DNA of 13,262 nt, from positions 1 to 13,262 of the forward strand of contig JANNKX010000147.1 of NCBI GenBank assembly GCA_031396505.1. Reading direction: 5' to 3'. The stretch is from JAAFHS01 sp031396505 (GTDB taxonomy: Bacteria; Pseudomonadota; Alphaproteobacteria; Rhodobacterales; Rhodobacteraceae). The notes below the pieces were generated by a model. It was not told the origin of the DNA, did not search any database, and saw only the letters and a list, made by a program, of their open reading frames with translations. Below are positions 6,117-12,926 of the stretch, one piece after another; the first letter of the stretch is position 1; each line of letters begins with the position of its first letter. Position numbers and translations under genes: made by a program.

Positions 6117-6791
6117 GTGACCTTTTCCCTTGTCGCCCGCTGTGTGCAAACCGGCATGTTCGGCGTGGCCGTCGCCTCATCCTCGCCCGCAGTTGCCGCC
6201 CGCTGCGCCTATGCCCGCGCGGGCGTGGGCGCGGTTGCGTCGCAAAACATCACCGATCCTACGCTTGGCCCCCTCGCGCTCGACCTGATGCAGCGTGGCA
6301 TGTCGGCCCCCGATGCCATCGCCCAGATCCAGCACAGCGCCCCCTTCATCGCTTACCGGCAAGTCCTGATCGTTGACGTTGCAGGCGATACCGCCATCCA
6401 TTCCGGCCCCCACGCCCTTGGTATCTGGGCGGCGGCACAGGCACCCGATGTCGCCGCAGGCGGCAACCTTCTGGCCGATGCGCGCGTGCCCCACGCCATG
6501 GTTGACGCCTTTCTTGCCGTCCAAGGCCATCTGGCCGACCGCCTGATCGCTGCGATGCACGCGGGCCTCGCTGCGGGTGGCGAGGCGGGCCCCGTGCATT
6601 CCGCGGGCCTGCAAATCGTTGATACCGTCAGTTGGCCCATCGTCGATTTGCGCTGTGACTGGACCACCGATTGCCCAATCACCGCCCTTTCTGCCCTTTG
6701 GACGCTCTACAAACCGCAACTTGACGCCTACGTCCAACGCGCCCTTGATCCCCGCGCCGCCCCGTCCTTTGGCGTGCCCGGTGATGCCTGA
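6117..6791 (+). CDS. DUF1028 family protein, putative Ntn-hydrolase-like
   Basis: This 224-residue protein, with the GTG start 4 bases after the RidA-like stop, matches the DUF1028 family: TFSLVARC at the very N-terminus, TGMFGVAVASSSPAVAARC, GVGAVASQNITDPTLGP, and a later AAGGNLLADARV. From memory, a structure from Silicibacter pomeroyi placed the family in the Ntn hydrolase fold. That would make Thr2, exposed once Met is removed, the candidate nucleophile. No substrate is known to me. The GTG 6117 start is chosen because it puts Thr at position 2 in register with the family; the frame is open farther upstream but overlaps the RidA-like gene. The ribosome site is weak, which suggests translational coupling to the upstream gene. 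Confidence 0.85.
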   Translation: MTFSLVARCVQTGMFGVAVASSSPAVAARCAYARAGVGAVASQNITDPTLGPLALDLMQRGMSAPDAIAQIQHSAPFIAYRQVLIVDVAGDTAIHSGPHALGIWAAAQAPDVAAGGNLLADARVPHAMVDAFLAVQGHLADRLIAAMHAGLAAGGEAGPVHSAGLQIVDTVSWPIVDLRCDWTTDCPITALSALWTLYKPQLDAYVQRALDPRAAPSFGVPGDA

Positions 6792-6800
6792 CAAGGGCAC

Positions 6801-6829
6801 AGCAATCGGCTAACAGCCGCGAATTTGCT
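6801..6829. terminator. Nested inverted repeat between convergent genes, probable bidirectional terminator
   Basis: The 39-base gap between the DUF1028 stop and the epmA stop holds CGGCT-AAC-AGCCG (6807-6819) inside outer arms AGCAA (6801-6805) and TTGCT (6825-6829). It sits where a shared terminator would be expected. There is no long T-run on either strand, so the call rests on position and symmetry. Confidence 0.45.
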
Positions 6830-6830
6830 A

Positions 6831-7856
6831 TCAGGCAACCGGCGTCCAGATCACGTCATCAATCCGTGGCGCACCCGTGGCCAGCATCACCAGACGGTCA
6901 AACCCCAGGGCAATCCCCGATGCCGCAGGCATCGCCGCCAGCGCCGCCAGAAAATCCTCGTCCAGCGGATAGCGCAGCCCGTAAACCCGCTCTTTCTCAT
7001 CCATCTCCATGATGAACCGCCGCCGCTGTTCGCCCGCATCCGTCAACTCGCCAAACCCGTTCGCCAGTTCGACCCCGCAGGCATACAGCTCAAACCGTTC
7101 CGCCACCCGCGCATCATCGGCTGCCTTGCGCGCCAAGGCCGCCTCCGCGCTTGGATAGCGGTCAAGGATCGTTGCCCGGCCATGCCCCAGATGCGGCTCC
7201 ACCTTTTCCGACAGCACGCGTGACAGGATATCCGACCACGTGTCATCCGCCGCCACCCTGACACCCGCCTGCCCCGCCAGCGCATCCCGGTCCACGCCGC
7301 CCGCGCCAATCGTCGCCAACAGGTCAACCCCCGCATAACGTGTAAACGCCTCGGCCACCGACAGCCGTTCCGGCACGGCAAACGGATCGCACGTCCGGTC
7401 CCGATAGCGCAGCATATCCGTACCCGCCGCCCGCGCCACAAGCCCCAGCAAGGCCGCGCAATCGTCCATCAACACCGTGTAATCCTGCCCCACCCGGTAC
7501 CATTCCAGCATGGTGAACTCCGGTGAATGCAGCGGCCCCCGTTCCCGGTTGCGATACACATGCGCAAAAGATGCGATCCGCGCCTCGCCCGCCGCCAGCA
7601 GTTTCTTCATCGCAAATTCGGGGCTGGTGTGCAGATACATCGCCCGCCCCACCCCATCATTGCCCACCGCCTCGGTCTGAAAGCCGTGCAGATGCGCCTC
7701 ATTCCCCGGGCTGATCTGCAACGCACTTGCATCCACCTCCGTGAACCCTTCCGCACCCAGCCAGCCCCTGATCGCCCCCTGAATCCGGTTGCGCGCCATC
7801 AAGGCCGGGCGCCGGTCCGCATGTCGCGCCGCAGTCCACCACTCGCCACCCGCCAT
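6831..7856 (-). CDS. epmA: Elongation factor P--(R)-beta-lysine ligase EpmA (PoxA/GenX)
   Basis: This 341-residue class II lysyl-tRNA-synthetase-like protein lacks the N-terminal anticodon-binding domain, the hallmark of EpmA. It activates (R)-beta-lysine and attaches it to the conserved lysine of EF-P, which then helps ribosomes through polyproline runs. Motif 2 is visible at about 99-120 (HVYRNRERGPLHSPEF and MLEWY), and motif 3 at about 314-325 (GIALGFDRLVML). The YLHTSPEFAMKKLL stretch (74-87) and ELANGFGEL (263-271) are also typical of the lysyl class. On the minus strand an AAAGGTG site lies 5 bases before the ATG (7854-7856). It is divergent from efp about 100 bases away, its own substrate, which supports the assignment. 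EpmB, which makes beta-lysine, is not in the window. Confidence 0.94.
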   Translation of the reverse strand: MAGGEWWTAARHADRRPALMARNRIQGAIRGWLGAEGFTEVDASALQISPGNEAHLHGFQTEAVGNDGVGRAMYLHTSPEFAMKKLLAAGEARIASFAHVYRNRERGPLHSPEFTMLEWYRVGQDYTVLMDDCAALLGLVARAAGTDMLRYRDRTCDPFAVPERLSVAEAFTRYAGVDLLATIGAGGVDRDALAGQAGVRVAADDTWSDILSRVLSEKVEPHLGHGRATILDRYPSAEAALARKAADDARVAERFELYACGVELANGFGELTDAGEQRRRFIMEMDEKERVYGLRYPLDEDFLAALAAMPAASGIALGFDRLVMLATGAPRIDDVIWTPVA

Positions 7857-7956
7857 AGATCACCTTTCAGCTTTCGATTTTCCCGCAAATGCGCTAACTG
7901 CATCGCCAGCCGCCGCGTTTAGGGCGCATCTGATGAAACCGCAAGGAAACCGCCCC

Positions 7957-8523
7957 GTGAAAGTCATCGCCTCGTCCCTCCGCAAAGGCAACGTCGTCGA
8001 AGTCGACGGCAAACTTTATGCCGTCCTGAAGGCCGAGAATTTTCATCCCGGAAAGGGCACCCCCACCACGTCGGTGGACATGCGCCGCATTTCCGACGGG
8101 GTAAAGGTCGCCGAACGCTGGCGCACCACCGAAATGGTGGAAAAGGCCAATGTGGATGACCGCGAATACGACTTTCTTTATGAAGACGGCGAAGGCTTTC
8201 ACTTCATGGAACCGACGACGTATGAACAATTCGCCGTCCACCCCGATGTTGTCGGTGATGACAAGGCGTTCCTCAGCGATGGCATCAAGGTCTATCTCAA
8301 AACCTATGACGGCGTCGCTATCGCCATGGAACTGCCGCAGCGCGTGACGGTGGAAATCACCGAAACCGAACCCGTCGTCAAAGGCCAGACCGCGTCATCG
8401 TCATACAAACCCGCGATCTGCGCCAACGGCATCCGCGTCATGGTCCCGCCGCATATTGGCCCCGGCACCCGCATCGTCATCAATACCGAGGATTACTCCT
8501 ATCAGGGCCGCGCCCAGGACTGA
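7957..8523 (+). CDS. efp: Translation elongation factor P (EF-P)
   Basis: EF-P binds between the ribosomal P and E sites and stimulates peptide bond formation at proline runs. With the GTG start at 7957 the protein has 188 residues, exactly the common EF-P length, and begins MKVIASSLRKGN. The modification loop HPGKGTPTTSVD places the target lysine at Lys33, equivalent to Lys34 in E. coli. The three beta-barrel domains follow, and the C-terminal domain carries the signature GTRIVINTEDYSYQGRA. AAGGAA at 7943-7948 lies 8 bases before the GTG. An in-frame ATG at 7933 would add 8 residues not seen in the family and has no such site. The neighbouring divergent epmA encodes the enzyme expected to modify Lys33. 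Confidence 0.96.
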   Translation: MKVIASSLRKGNVVEVDGKLYAVLKAENFHPGKGTPTTSVDMRRISDGVKVAERWRTTEMVEKANVDDREYDFLYEDGEGFHFMEPTTYEQFAVHPDVVGDDKAFLSDGIKVYLKTYDGVAIAMELPQRVTVEITETEPVVKGQTASSSYKPAICANGIRVMVPPHIGPGTRIVINTEDYSYQGRAQD

Positions 8524-8825
8524 TCCCGCAGGGCGCGGTGGTCAGCACCATTACGCACGCCGCTACGGGGTCGGCTTTGAGCCCATCTGCGACATTCATG
8601 CTTCCCGCAGCGAGGCAACTGCATTTGCAATTGCGGCAACATTCCCCGCCCAGAGCGGTCTGACATTTGCCGCGCGGGTAACGGCGCCCCCGATATTAAC
8701 TTATGTGATTCTGCGTAGAATACGAATGCCGGCTTTTGCGCCCATGGGCATCGTGGATCTTCCATAGAGGCGCCATACTTTGGACGAAGATTTGCATCAA
8801 ACAGACCTCCAGTGTGGAGCTTGCT
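8524..8825. other. Gene-free stretch between efp and the Imm11-like gene
   Basis: About 300 bases with no credible gene on either strand. A TAGAAT hexamer at 8716-8721 resembles a -10 element, but I see no good -35 at the right distance. There is no obvious terminator directly after efp. A small hairpin at the right end covers the ribosome binding site of the next gene. Confidence 0.5.
8807..8819 (+). promoter_or_regulatory. Hairpin enclosing the ribosome binding site of the Imm11-like gene
   Basis: CTCCA (8807-8811) pairs with TGGAG (8815-8819) around a GTG loop. The GGAG at 8816-8819 is the ribosome binding site for the ATG at 8826, so in this fold it is masked. It could dampen translation unless opened. 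With only 5 bp of stem, chance is a real alternative. Confidence 0.35.
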
Positions 8826-9527
8826 ATGCCTTATGTTCTCGATATCCCCCGCTATCTGCCGGGATGCCTGCATTGGTCTGATTTGCCGGAAACACCTAAA
8901 GACAGTGCGAAGTCAACGGGTCTGCACCGCGCCCCGCATGGAACTTTGCCGCCCGTCCCCTTCATTCAGGCGCACTATGAAGAAGACCTGATGCGCTATC
9001 CTGTTCCCACATTGCTTCCCGATATCTTCCAAGGGCGGTGGTCCCAGGATTTCTTCATCTCCAAAAAATTCAAAGACGTTCTGTCCAACCTAGATCCCGT
9101 TGAGCATTTCTACCAACCGGTAGATTTGAAGATGCTCAACGGTCCACATTTTTCCGGCGGCTACTATGCGCTCGGTGTTAGCTGTCGTGTAGAAGCGATC
9201 GACGCTGAGAATTCCGAAGTGAAGCCCAAGTTCTTCAACGGCACGTTTGGATATTATGCAGCGACGAAGGGCGATCCCTTCATTCAGTGGAACGGAGACA
9301 AAATTTCCGGACACCATCTTTGGATAGATCGGCACTATCGGGTGAACGCGTTCATTTCGGACGAACTGGCGCGAGCGCTTAGAAAGGCTCGCATCAAGGG
9401 GCTATCGCTGCGGCCATCGGCGATCACGGGAGCGGACGGGCGAAATTCCAGCGGCTTTCTTCGACAATTGGGCGAACGTGTTCGCCGCTTTCGATCTCGA
9501 CGTTATGACTGTTTGGATTCAAAATAG
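8826..9527 (+). CDS. Imm11 / DUF1629 family protein, orphan immunity-type gene
   Basis: This 233-residue soluble protein has no signal peptide or membrane segment. Two stretches resemble the Imm11 (DUF1629) family: DFFISKKFKDVLSNLDPVEH with YQPVDL following (75-100), and HLWIDRHYRVNAFISDELA with ALRKARIKGLSLRP following (164-197), where the family has a W-x-D...F-x-SD-x-L pattern. Family members are predicted immunity proteins of polymorphic toxin systems, but many sit alone, as here, with no toxin gene beside them. An extra basic tail (199-233, rich in Arg) follows the family region. The gene uses many A/T-ending codons, unlike the flanking efp and surE, which suggests recent acquisition. 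Upstream in-frame ATG 8736 has no good ribosome site; 8826 has GGAG with 6 bases of spacing. Confidence 0.65.
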   Translation: MPYVLDIPRYLPGCLHWSDLPETPKDSAKSTGLHRAPHGTLPPVPFIQAHYEEDLMRYPVPTLLPDIFQGRWSQDFFISKKFKDVLSNLDPVEHFYQPVDLKMLNGPHFSGGYYALGVSCRVEAIDAENSEVKPKFFNGTFGYYAATKGDPFIQWNGDKISGHHLWIDRHYRVNAFISDELARALRKARIKGLSLRPSAITGADGRNSSGFLRQLGERVRRFRSRRYDCLDSK

Positions 9528-9751
9528 GACAAGCTGCCGTTGGCGCTGCTGCAGCGAAATCTCACGTTGTCCCGCGTTGTTGAATTTTTGCTTCAGCCCG
9601 TTGAAAGTAAGCCTACCGCCCTTAACGAAGGTGATGCTGCAACCACCATGGATTTCTTCGCAGATGCAGCGAACGGCAGAAATGTCCCGCAAAGCCGACA
9701 GTCACGCGGAGCCTTCCTTGGCCCGGGAACAAGGGCGAAGCCCGCCGGGCC

Positions 9752-9873
9752 GCGCCCGACCTCCCCCAAGGGAGGGCGCATCTGCACCGTCAGCGCCGAG
9801 AACATCTGCTGGGAGGGGCTGCACCATAAAGCACACAGAACGGATGTCGCGGCACCCACCCGAGGTCGGGCGC
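9752..9873. repeat. Long-range inverted repeat with internal hairpin, REP-like intergenic element
   Basis: GCGCCCGACCTC (9752-9763) is perfectly repeated in inverse at 9862-9873 (GAGGTCGGGCGC). Inside the left arm CCTCCC-CCAA-GGGAGG (9760-9775) forms its own hairpin. GC-rich arms, a non-coding position and nested symmetry are what dispersed extragenic palindromic elements look like. Only one copy is in the window, so repetition elsewhere in the genome is untested. Confidence 0.5.
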
Positions 9874-10007
9874 TGCCCTCTGTTGGTATCAAAGGTCAAC
9901 GGCAGGTTGGTGTCCCGCATCGCAGACATCCCCTTTGGCCCCGCTTTTTCTCTCGCAGGCCCCACACAGCCACACCCGCCCCAATGCTTTGCTTGCGGCC
10001 CCCCGCG

Positions 10008-10024
10008 CCCTGATCTAATCAGGG
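10008..10024 (+). promoter_or_regulatory. Hairpin immediately upstream of surE
   Basis: CCCTGAT (10008-10014) and ATCAGGG (10018-10024) are perfect 7-base inverse copies around CTA, ending 15 bases before the surE ATG. A -10-like TCTAAT (10014-10019) lies within it, so it might be an operator overlapping the promoter or a small leader structure. The function is not shown by sequence. Confidence 0.35.
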
Positions 10025-10039
10025 GCAAACGGGGGCCTC

Positions 10040-10825
10040 ATGCGCATTCTTGTCACCAATGACGACGGTATCAACGCGCCGGGGCTGGAGGTGCTTGAAC
10101 ACATCGCCCGCAACCTCGCAGGCCCTGCCGGCGAGGTGTGGACTGTCGCCCCCGCGTTCGAACAATCCGGGGTGGGGCATTGCATCAGCTATACCAAGCC
10201 GATGATGATCGCAAAACTGTCCGATCACCGCTATGCCGCTGAGGGCTCGCCCGCCGATTGCGTGCTCGCCGCCATATATGATGTGCTGGACGGTGCCAAA
10301 CCTGATCTGATCCTGTCCGGCATCAACCGTGGCAACAACGCCGCTGAAAACGTGCTGTATTCCGGCACCATCGGGGCTGCCATGGAAGGCGCGTTGCAAG
10401 GCGTGCCATCCATCGCGCTCTCGCAATTCTTCGGCCCCGAAATGGAAGGCATGTCAGACCCGTTTGAGGCTGCCCGTGTCCACGGCCCCGAAATCGTGCG
10501 CAGCCTGTGGGAAAAGGGCCTGTGGGACGCCGCCGATTACCGCCTGTTCTACAACGTCAACTTCCCCCCCGTCCCCGCCGCACGCGTCAAAGGCCACAAG
10601 GTGGCCGCACAAGGCTTTCGCCGCGACACCGCCTTTTCCACCGAAACCGTTCATTCCCCCCATGGCAGGCGGTATCTGTGGATCAAGGGCGGCCCCCAGC
10701 AAACCCCTACCCTGCCCGGCACCGACGCCGCCGTAAACCTTGATGGCTACATCTCCATCACCCCCCTGCGTGCCGACCTGACCGCCCATGATCAACTTGC
10801 CGATCTCGCGGCCCGCCTCGCATGA
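10040..10825 (+). CDS. surE: 5'/3'-nucleotidase SurE
   Basis: SurE is a metal-dependent phosphatase that removes phosphate from nucleoside monophosphates and is linked to stationary-phase survival. The 261-residue protein begins MRILVTNDDGINAPG with the metal-binding Asp8 and Asp9. Ser43 (in FEQSGVGH) and Asn96 (in LSGINRGNN) fill the other two metal positions. The Ser-to-Asn distance of 53 equals that of E. coli SurE (39 and 92). The YSGTIGAAMEGAL segment (107-119) is also characteristic. The start is fixed by family alignment; the site before it is only a G-run (10031-10035). The stop overlaps the pcm ATG (ATGA), so the two are translationally coupled. In relatives serS often lies directly upstream, and it is not here. 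Confidence 0.96.
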   Translation: MRILVTNDDGINAPGLEVLEHIARNLAGPAGEVWTVAPAFEQSGVGHCISYTKPMMIAKLSDHRYAAEGSPADCVLAAIYDVLDGAKPDLILSGINRGNNAAENVLYSGTIGAAMEGALQGVPSIALSQFFGPEMEGMSDPFEAARVHGPEIVRSLWEKGLWDAADYRLFYNVNFPPVPAARVKGHKVAAQGFRRDTAFSTETVHSPHGRRYLWIKGGPQQTPTLPGTDAAVNLDGYISITPLRADLTAHDQLADLAARLA

Positions 10826-11487
10826 CCACCCCGGCCGATCACCACGATGATCCGGCCGAACGCAAGATGCGCTTTGTCTTCGCCCTGCGCTCGCGCGGCA
10901 TCACCGATGCCCGCGTCCTGAACGCGATGGAACAGATCGACCGCGGCATCTTTGTGCGCGGCCTGTTTTCCGACCGCGCCTATGAAGACATGCCCCTGCC
11001 CATCGCCTGTGGCCAGACCATCAGCCAGCCGTCCGTCGTCGGCCTGATGACCCAGGCCCTGAATGTCCAGCCCCGCGATACCGTGCTCGAGGTTGGCACC
11101 GGCTCTGGCTATCAGGCCGCAATCCTCGCTCTGCTGGCCCGGCGCGTCTATACCGTCGACCGCCACCGCCGCCTTGTGCGCGAGGCCTCCACCCTGTTTC
11201 GCGAACTGGACTTATCGAACATCACCGCAATCACCGCTGATGGCAGCTTTGGCCTACCCGATCAGGCCCCCTTTGACCGCATCATCGTCACCGCCGCCGC
11301 CGAAGACCCCCCCGGCCCCCTCTTGGCGCAATTGAAAATAGGGGGTATCATGGTTCTACCTGTCGGGCAGTCGGATACGGTGCAATCCCTGATCCGCGTC
11401 ACCCGGCGCCAAACTGGCTATGATTACGACGAACTTCGCCCGGTGCGATTTGTGCCACTGATCGAAGGTCTGGGACAAAACGATTGA
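10822..11487 (+). CDS. pcm: Protein-L-isoaspartate O-methyltransferase
   Basis: This cytoplasmic enzyme uses S-adenosylmethionine to methylate isoaspartyl residues in aged proteins, the first step of their repair. The 221-residue protein shows the family core: CGQTISQPSVVGLMTQAL (63-80), motif I LEVGTGSGYQAA (89-100), the YTVDRHRRL stretch at the end of strand 2 of the SAM fold, and FDRIIVTAAAEDPP for the post-motif II region. GGIMVLPVG follows near the end. The length is usual. It overlaps surE by four bases, and the surE-pcm order followed by an nlpD-like gene is widely conserved in proteobacteria. Confidence 0.96.
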   Translation: MTTPADHHDDPAERKMRFVFALRSRGITDARVLNAMEQIDRGIFVRGLFSDRAYEDMPLPIACGQTISQPSVVGLMTQALNVQPRDTVLEVGTGSGYQAAILALLARRVYTVDRHRRLVREASTLFRELDLSNITAITADGSFGLPDQAPFDRIIVTAAAEDPPGPLLAQLKIGGIMVLPVGQSDTVQSLIRVTRRQTGYDYDELRPVRFVPLIEGLGQND

Positions 11488-11544
11488 CGCAGTAACCAAA
11501 CCGGCACCGGGGCCAACCTTGGGCCATTTGACAGAGGCAGAGCC

Positions 11545-12744
11545 ATGATTTCACGCCCCCATTCCCTGCGCGCCACCCTGATCGGTGTGTCCCTGATCAC
11601 CTTGTCGGCCTGCGTCAACGGCGGCGGGTTGAACAATCTCGACTGGGACCTGCGCGGTGGCACCCCAGGCGGCTTTGACACCACCGAGGCCGCACGCCAG
11701 GTCACCGGCAACCGCCCCGCCCCTGATGCGCGCGGTGTCATCAGCTACCCCACCTATCAGGTCGCGGTCGGACAGCGCGGCGATACCGTCGGCTCCATCG
11801 CCCAACGCATCGGCATCGATGCCGCCTCACTCGCCAGCTTCAATGGTCTGCAACCCAATACCCCGATCAATCAGGGCGAGGTTCTGGCCCTGCCCTCCCG
11901 CGTTGGTGCCTCCGGTGGCCCCGTTATCGCAACTGGCCCCGGTGCCGCCGCGACCGGCCTTGATGTCACCTCGATTGCAACCACGGCGCTCGACCGCGTC
12001 GGCCCTTCGACCACCACGCCGCCCCCCGTGGCCGCCGCTGGCCCGGAACCCATCCGACATCAGGTCAAACGCGGCGAAACCGCGTTTTCCATCGCCCGCA
12101 CCTATAATGTCTCGGCCAAAGCTCTGGCCGAATGGAACGCCCTCGGCCCCGATCTGGCTGTGCGCGAAGGCCAGTTTCTGCTGATCCCGACCGCCGTCGC
12201 GGGGGCCGCACCCCCTGCTGGTGCCCCCGTCGCGGTGACCACGCCAGGGTCCGGCACGCCAACACCCCTGCCGCCTTCATCCACCACCCCCCTGCCCGAT
12301 GAAGATACCCCCCGCGCAGGCGAGGTCACATCCGGCACTGTGCCAAACACACCCGCATCGCCCGATCTGGGCAGCACCCGCACCGCCGCGTCAGCCACGC
12401 AAATGACCCTGCCCGCCCAAGGCTCCATCATCCGTGGCTATGCCAAAGGCCGGAATGAAGGCATTGATATCGGGGCCGCCGCTGGCTCTGCCGTGGTCGC
12501 CGCCGCCGATGGCACCGTCGCCGCCATTACCAAGGACACCCAGCAAGTGCCGATCATCGTGCTGCGCCATGCCGACGGGTTGCTGACCGTCTATGCGGGT
12601 GTCGATGGCATCACCGTGGCCAAAGGCGACAGTGTGCAACGCGGTCAGCAGATCGCCGTCGTGCGCGCCGCAAACCCCGCCTTCCTGCATTTCGAAGTGC
12701 GCCGTGGTGTCGAAAGCACCGATCCGGCGGCATTTTTGCAGTGA
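11545..12744 (+). CDS. nlpD: NlpD/LppB-like lipoprotein with two LysM domains and a degenerate M23 domain
   Basis: This 399-residue protein has a lipoprotein signal peptide ending in LSAC, with Cys23 as the lipidated residue, so it is membrane-anchored and faces the periplasm. Two LysM peptidoglycan-binding domains lie at about 70-118 and 170-216, followed by a Pro/Thr-rich linker (220-285) and an M23 (LytM) domain (about 288-399). Two of the M23 zinc ligands are missing: the HxGxD motif reads N304-E-G-I-D308, and HxH reads F380-L-H382. It is therefore probably not a peptidase but, like E. coli NlpD, an activator of cell-wall amidases at division. It follows pcm by 57 bases with GAGG (11534-11537) before the ATG. 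The second LysM is the better match. Confidence 0.92.
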   Translation: MISRPHSLRATLIGVSLITLSACVNGGGLNNLDWDLRGGTPGGFDTTEAARQVTGNRPAPDARGVISYPTYQVAVGQRGDTVGSIAQRIGIDAASLASFNGLQPNTPINQGEVLALPSRVGASGGPVIATGPGAAATGLDVTSIATTALDRVGPSTTTPPPVAAAGPEPIRHQVKRGETAFSIARTYNVSAKALAEWNALGPDLAVREGQFLLIPTAVAGAAPPAGAPVAVTTPGSGTPTPLPPSSTTPLPDEDTPRAGEVTSGTVPNTPASPDLGSTRTAASATQMTLPAQGSIIRGYAKGRNEGIDIGAAAGSAVVAAADGTVAAITKDTQQVPIIVLRHADGLLTVYAGVDGITVAKGDSVQRGQQIAVVRAANPAFLHFEVRRGVESTDPAAFLQ

Positions 12745-12760
12745 TCAGAACCGGTTGTGT

Positions 12761-12774
12761 GCGTGATTTCACGC
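12761..12774 (+). terminator. Small hairpin just after nlpD
   Basis: GCGTG (12761-12765) and CACGC (12770-12774) pair around ATTT, 16 bases after the nlpD stop. The position fits a terminator, but no T-run follows, so confidence is low. Confidence 0.3.
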
Positions 12775-12801
12775 GCGCCCCCTCCGGCAGTGGCAGGTGT
12801 A

Positions 12802-12838
12802 GTGGGTTGTCCCGCATCTTTCGCGCGGGTTGACCCAC
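12802..12838 (+). terminator. Extended imperfect hairpin downstream of nlpD
   Basis: GTGGGT and CCCGC on the left (12802-12807, 12811-12815) pair with GCGGG and ACCCAC on the right (12825-12829, 12833-12838), with symmetric three-base internal loops. It lies between nlpD and the next gene and has no T-run. It may end the surE-pcm-nlpD transcript or act on the following gene. Confidence 0.4.
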
Positions 12839-12926
12839 AAACCCCGGCAGCCCCGAACACGGTTCTATGTGAAACGGGCATATGATGGCGCGGTCGGGTT
12901 TGCCGGAACAGAACAGGAGAACTGAG

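Larger units (their letters stand above)
9528..10039. other. Gene-poor stretch upstream of surE
   Basis: About 510 bases with no gene I can support. Open frames exist on both strands, but their translations are low-complexity or lack family features. On the minus strand 9522-9701 is open for 60 codons and gives a fairly natural-looking peptide (for example FVKGGRLTFNGLKQKFN), but it has no ATG and no recognised family, so it may be a gene remnant. The right half carries a repeat-like inverted structure (9752-9873) and a hairpin just before surE. Confidence 0.5.

Noticed and set aside
7933..7956. An earlier ATG start for EF-P (8 residues longer).
   Set aside because: The ribosome site AAGGAA lies between this ATG and the GTG at 7957, and the GTG gives the standard 188-residue length.
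8826..9527. Reading the Imm11-like gene as part of a toxin-immunity pair.
   Set aside because: No toxin domain, Rhs/PAAR or secretion-linked gene is visible on either side within the window.
9540..10013. A 157-codon + strand open frame upstream of surE.
   Set aside because: It runs through the REP-like repeat, is Pro/Arg/Ala-rich, lacks a ribosome site and shows no family similarity.
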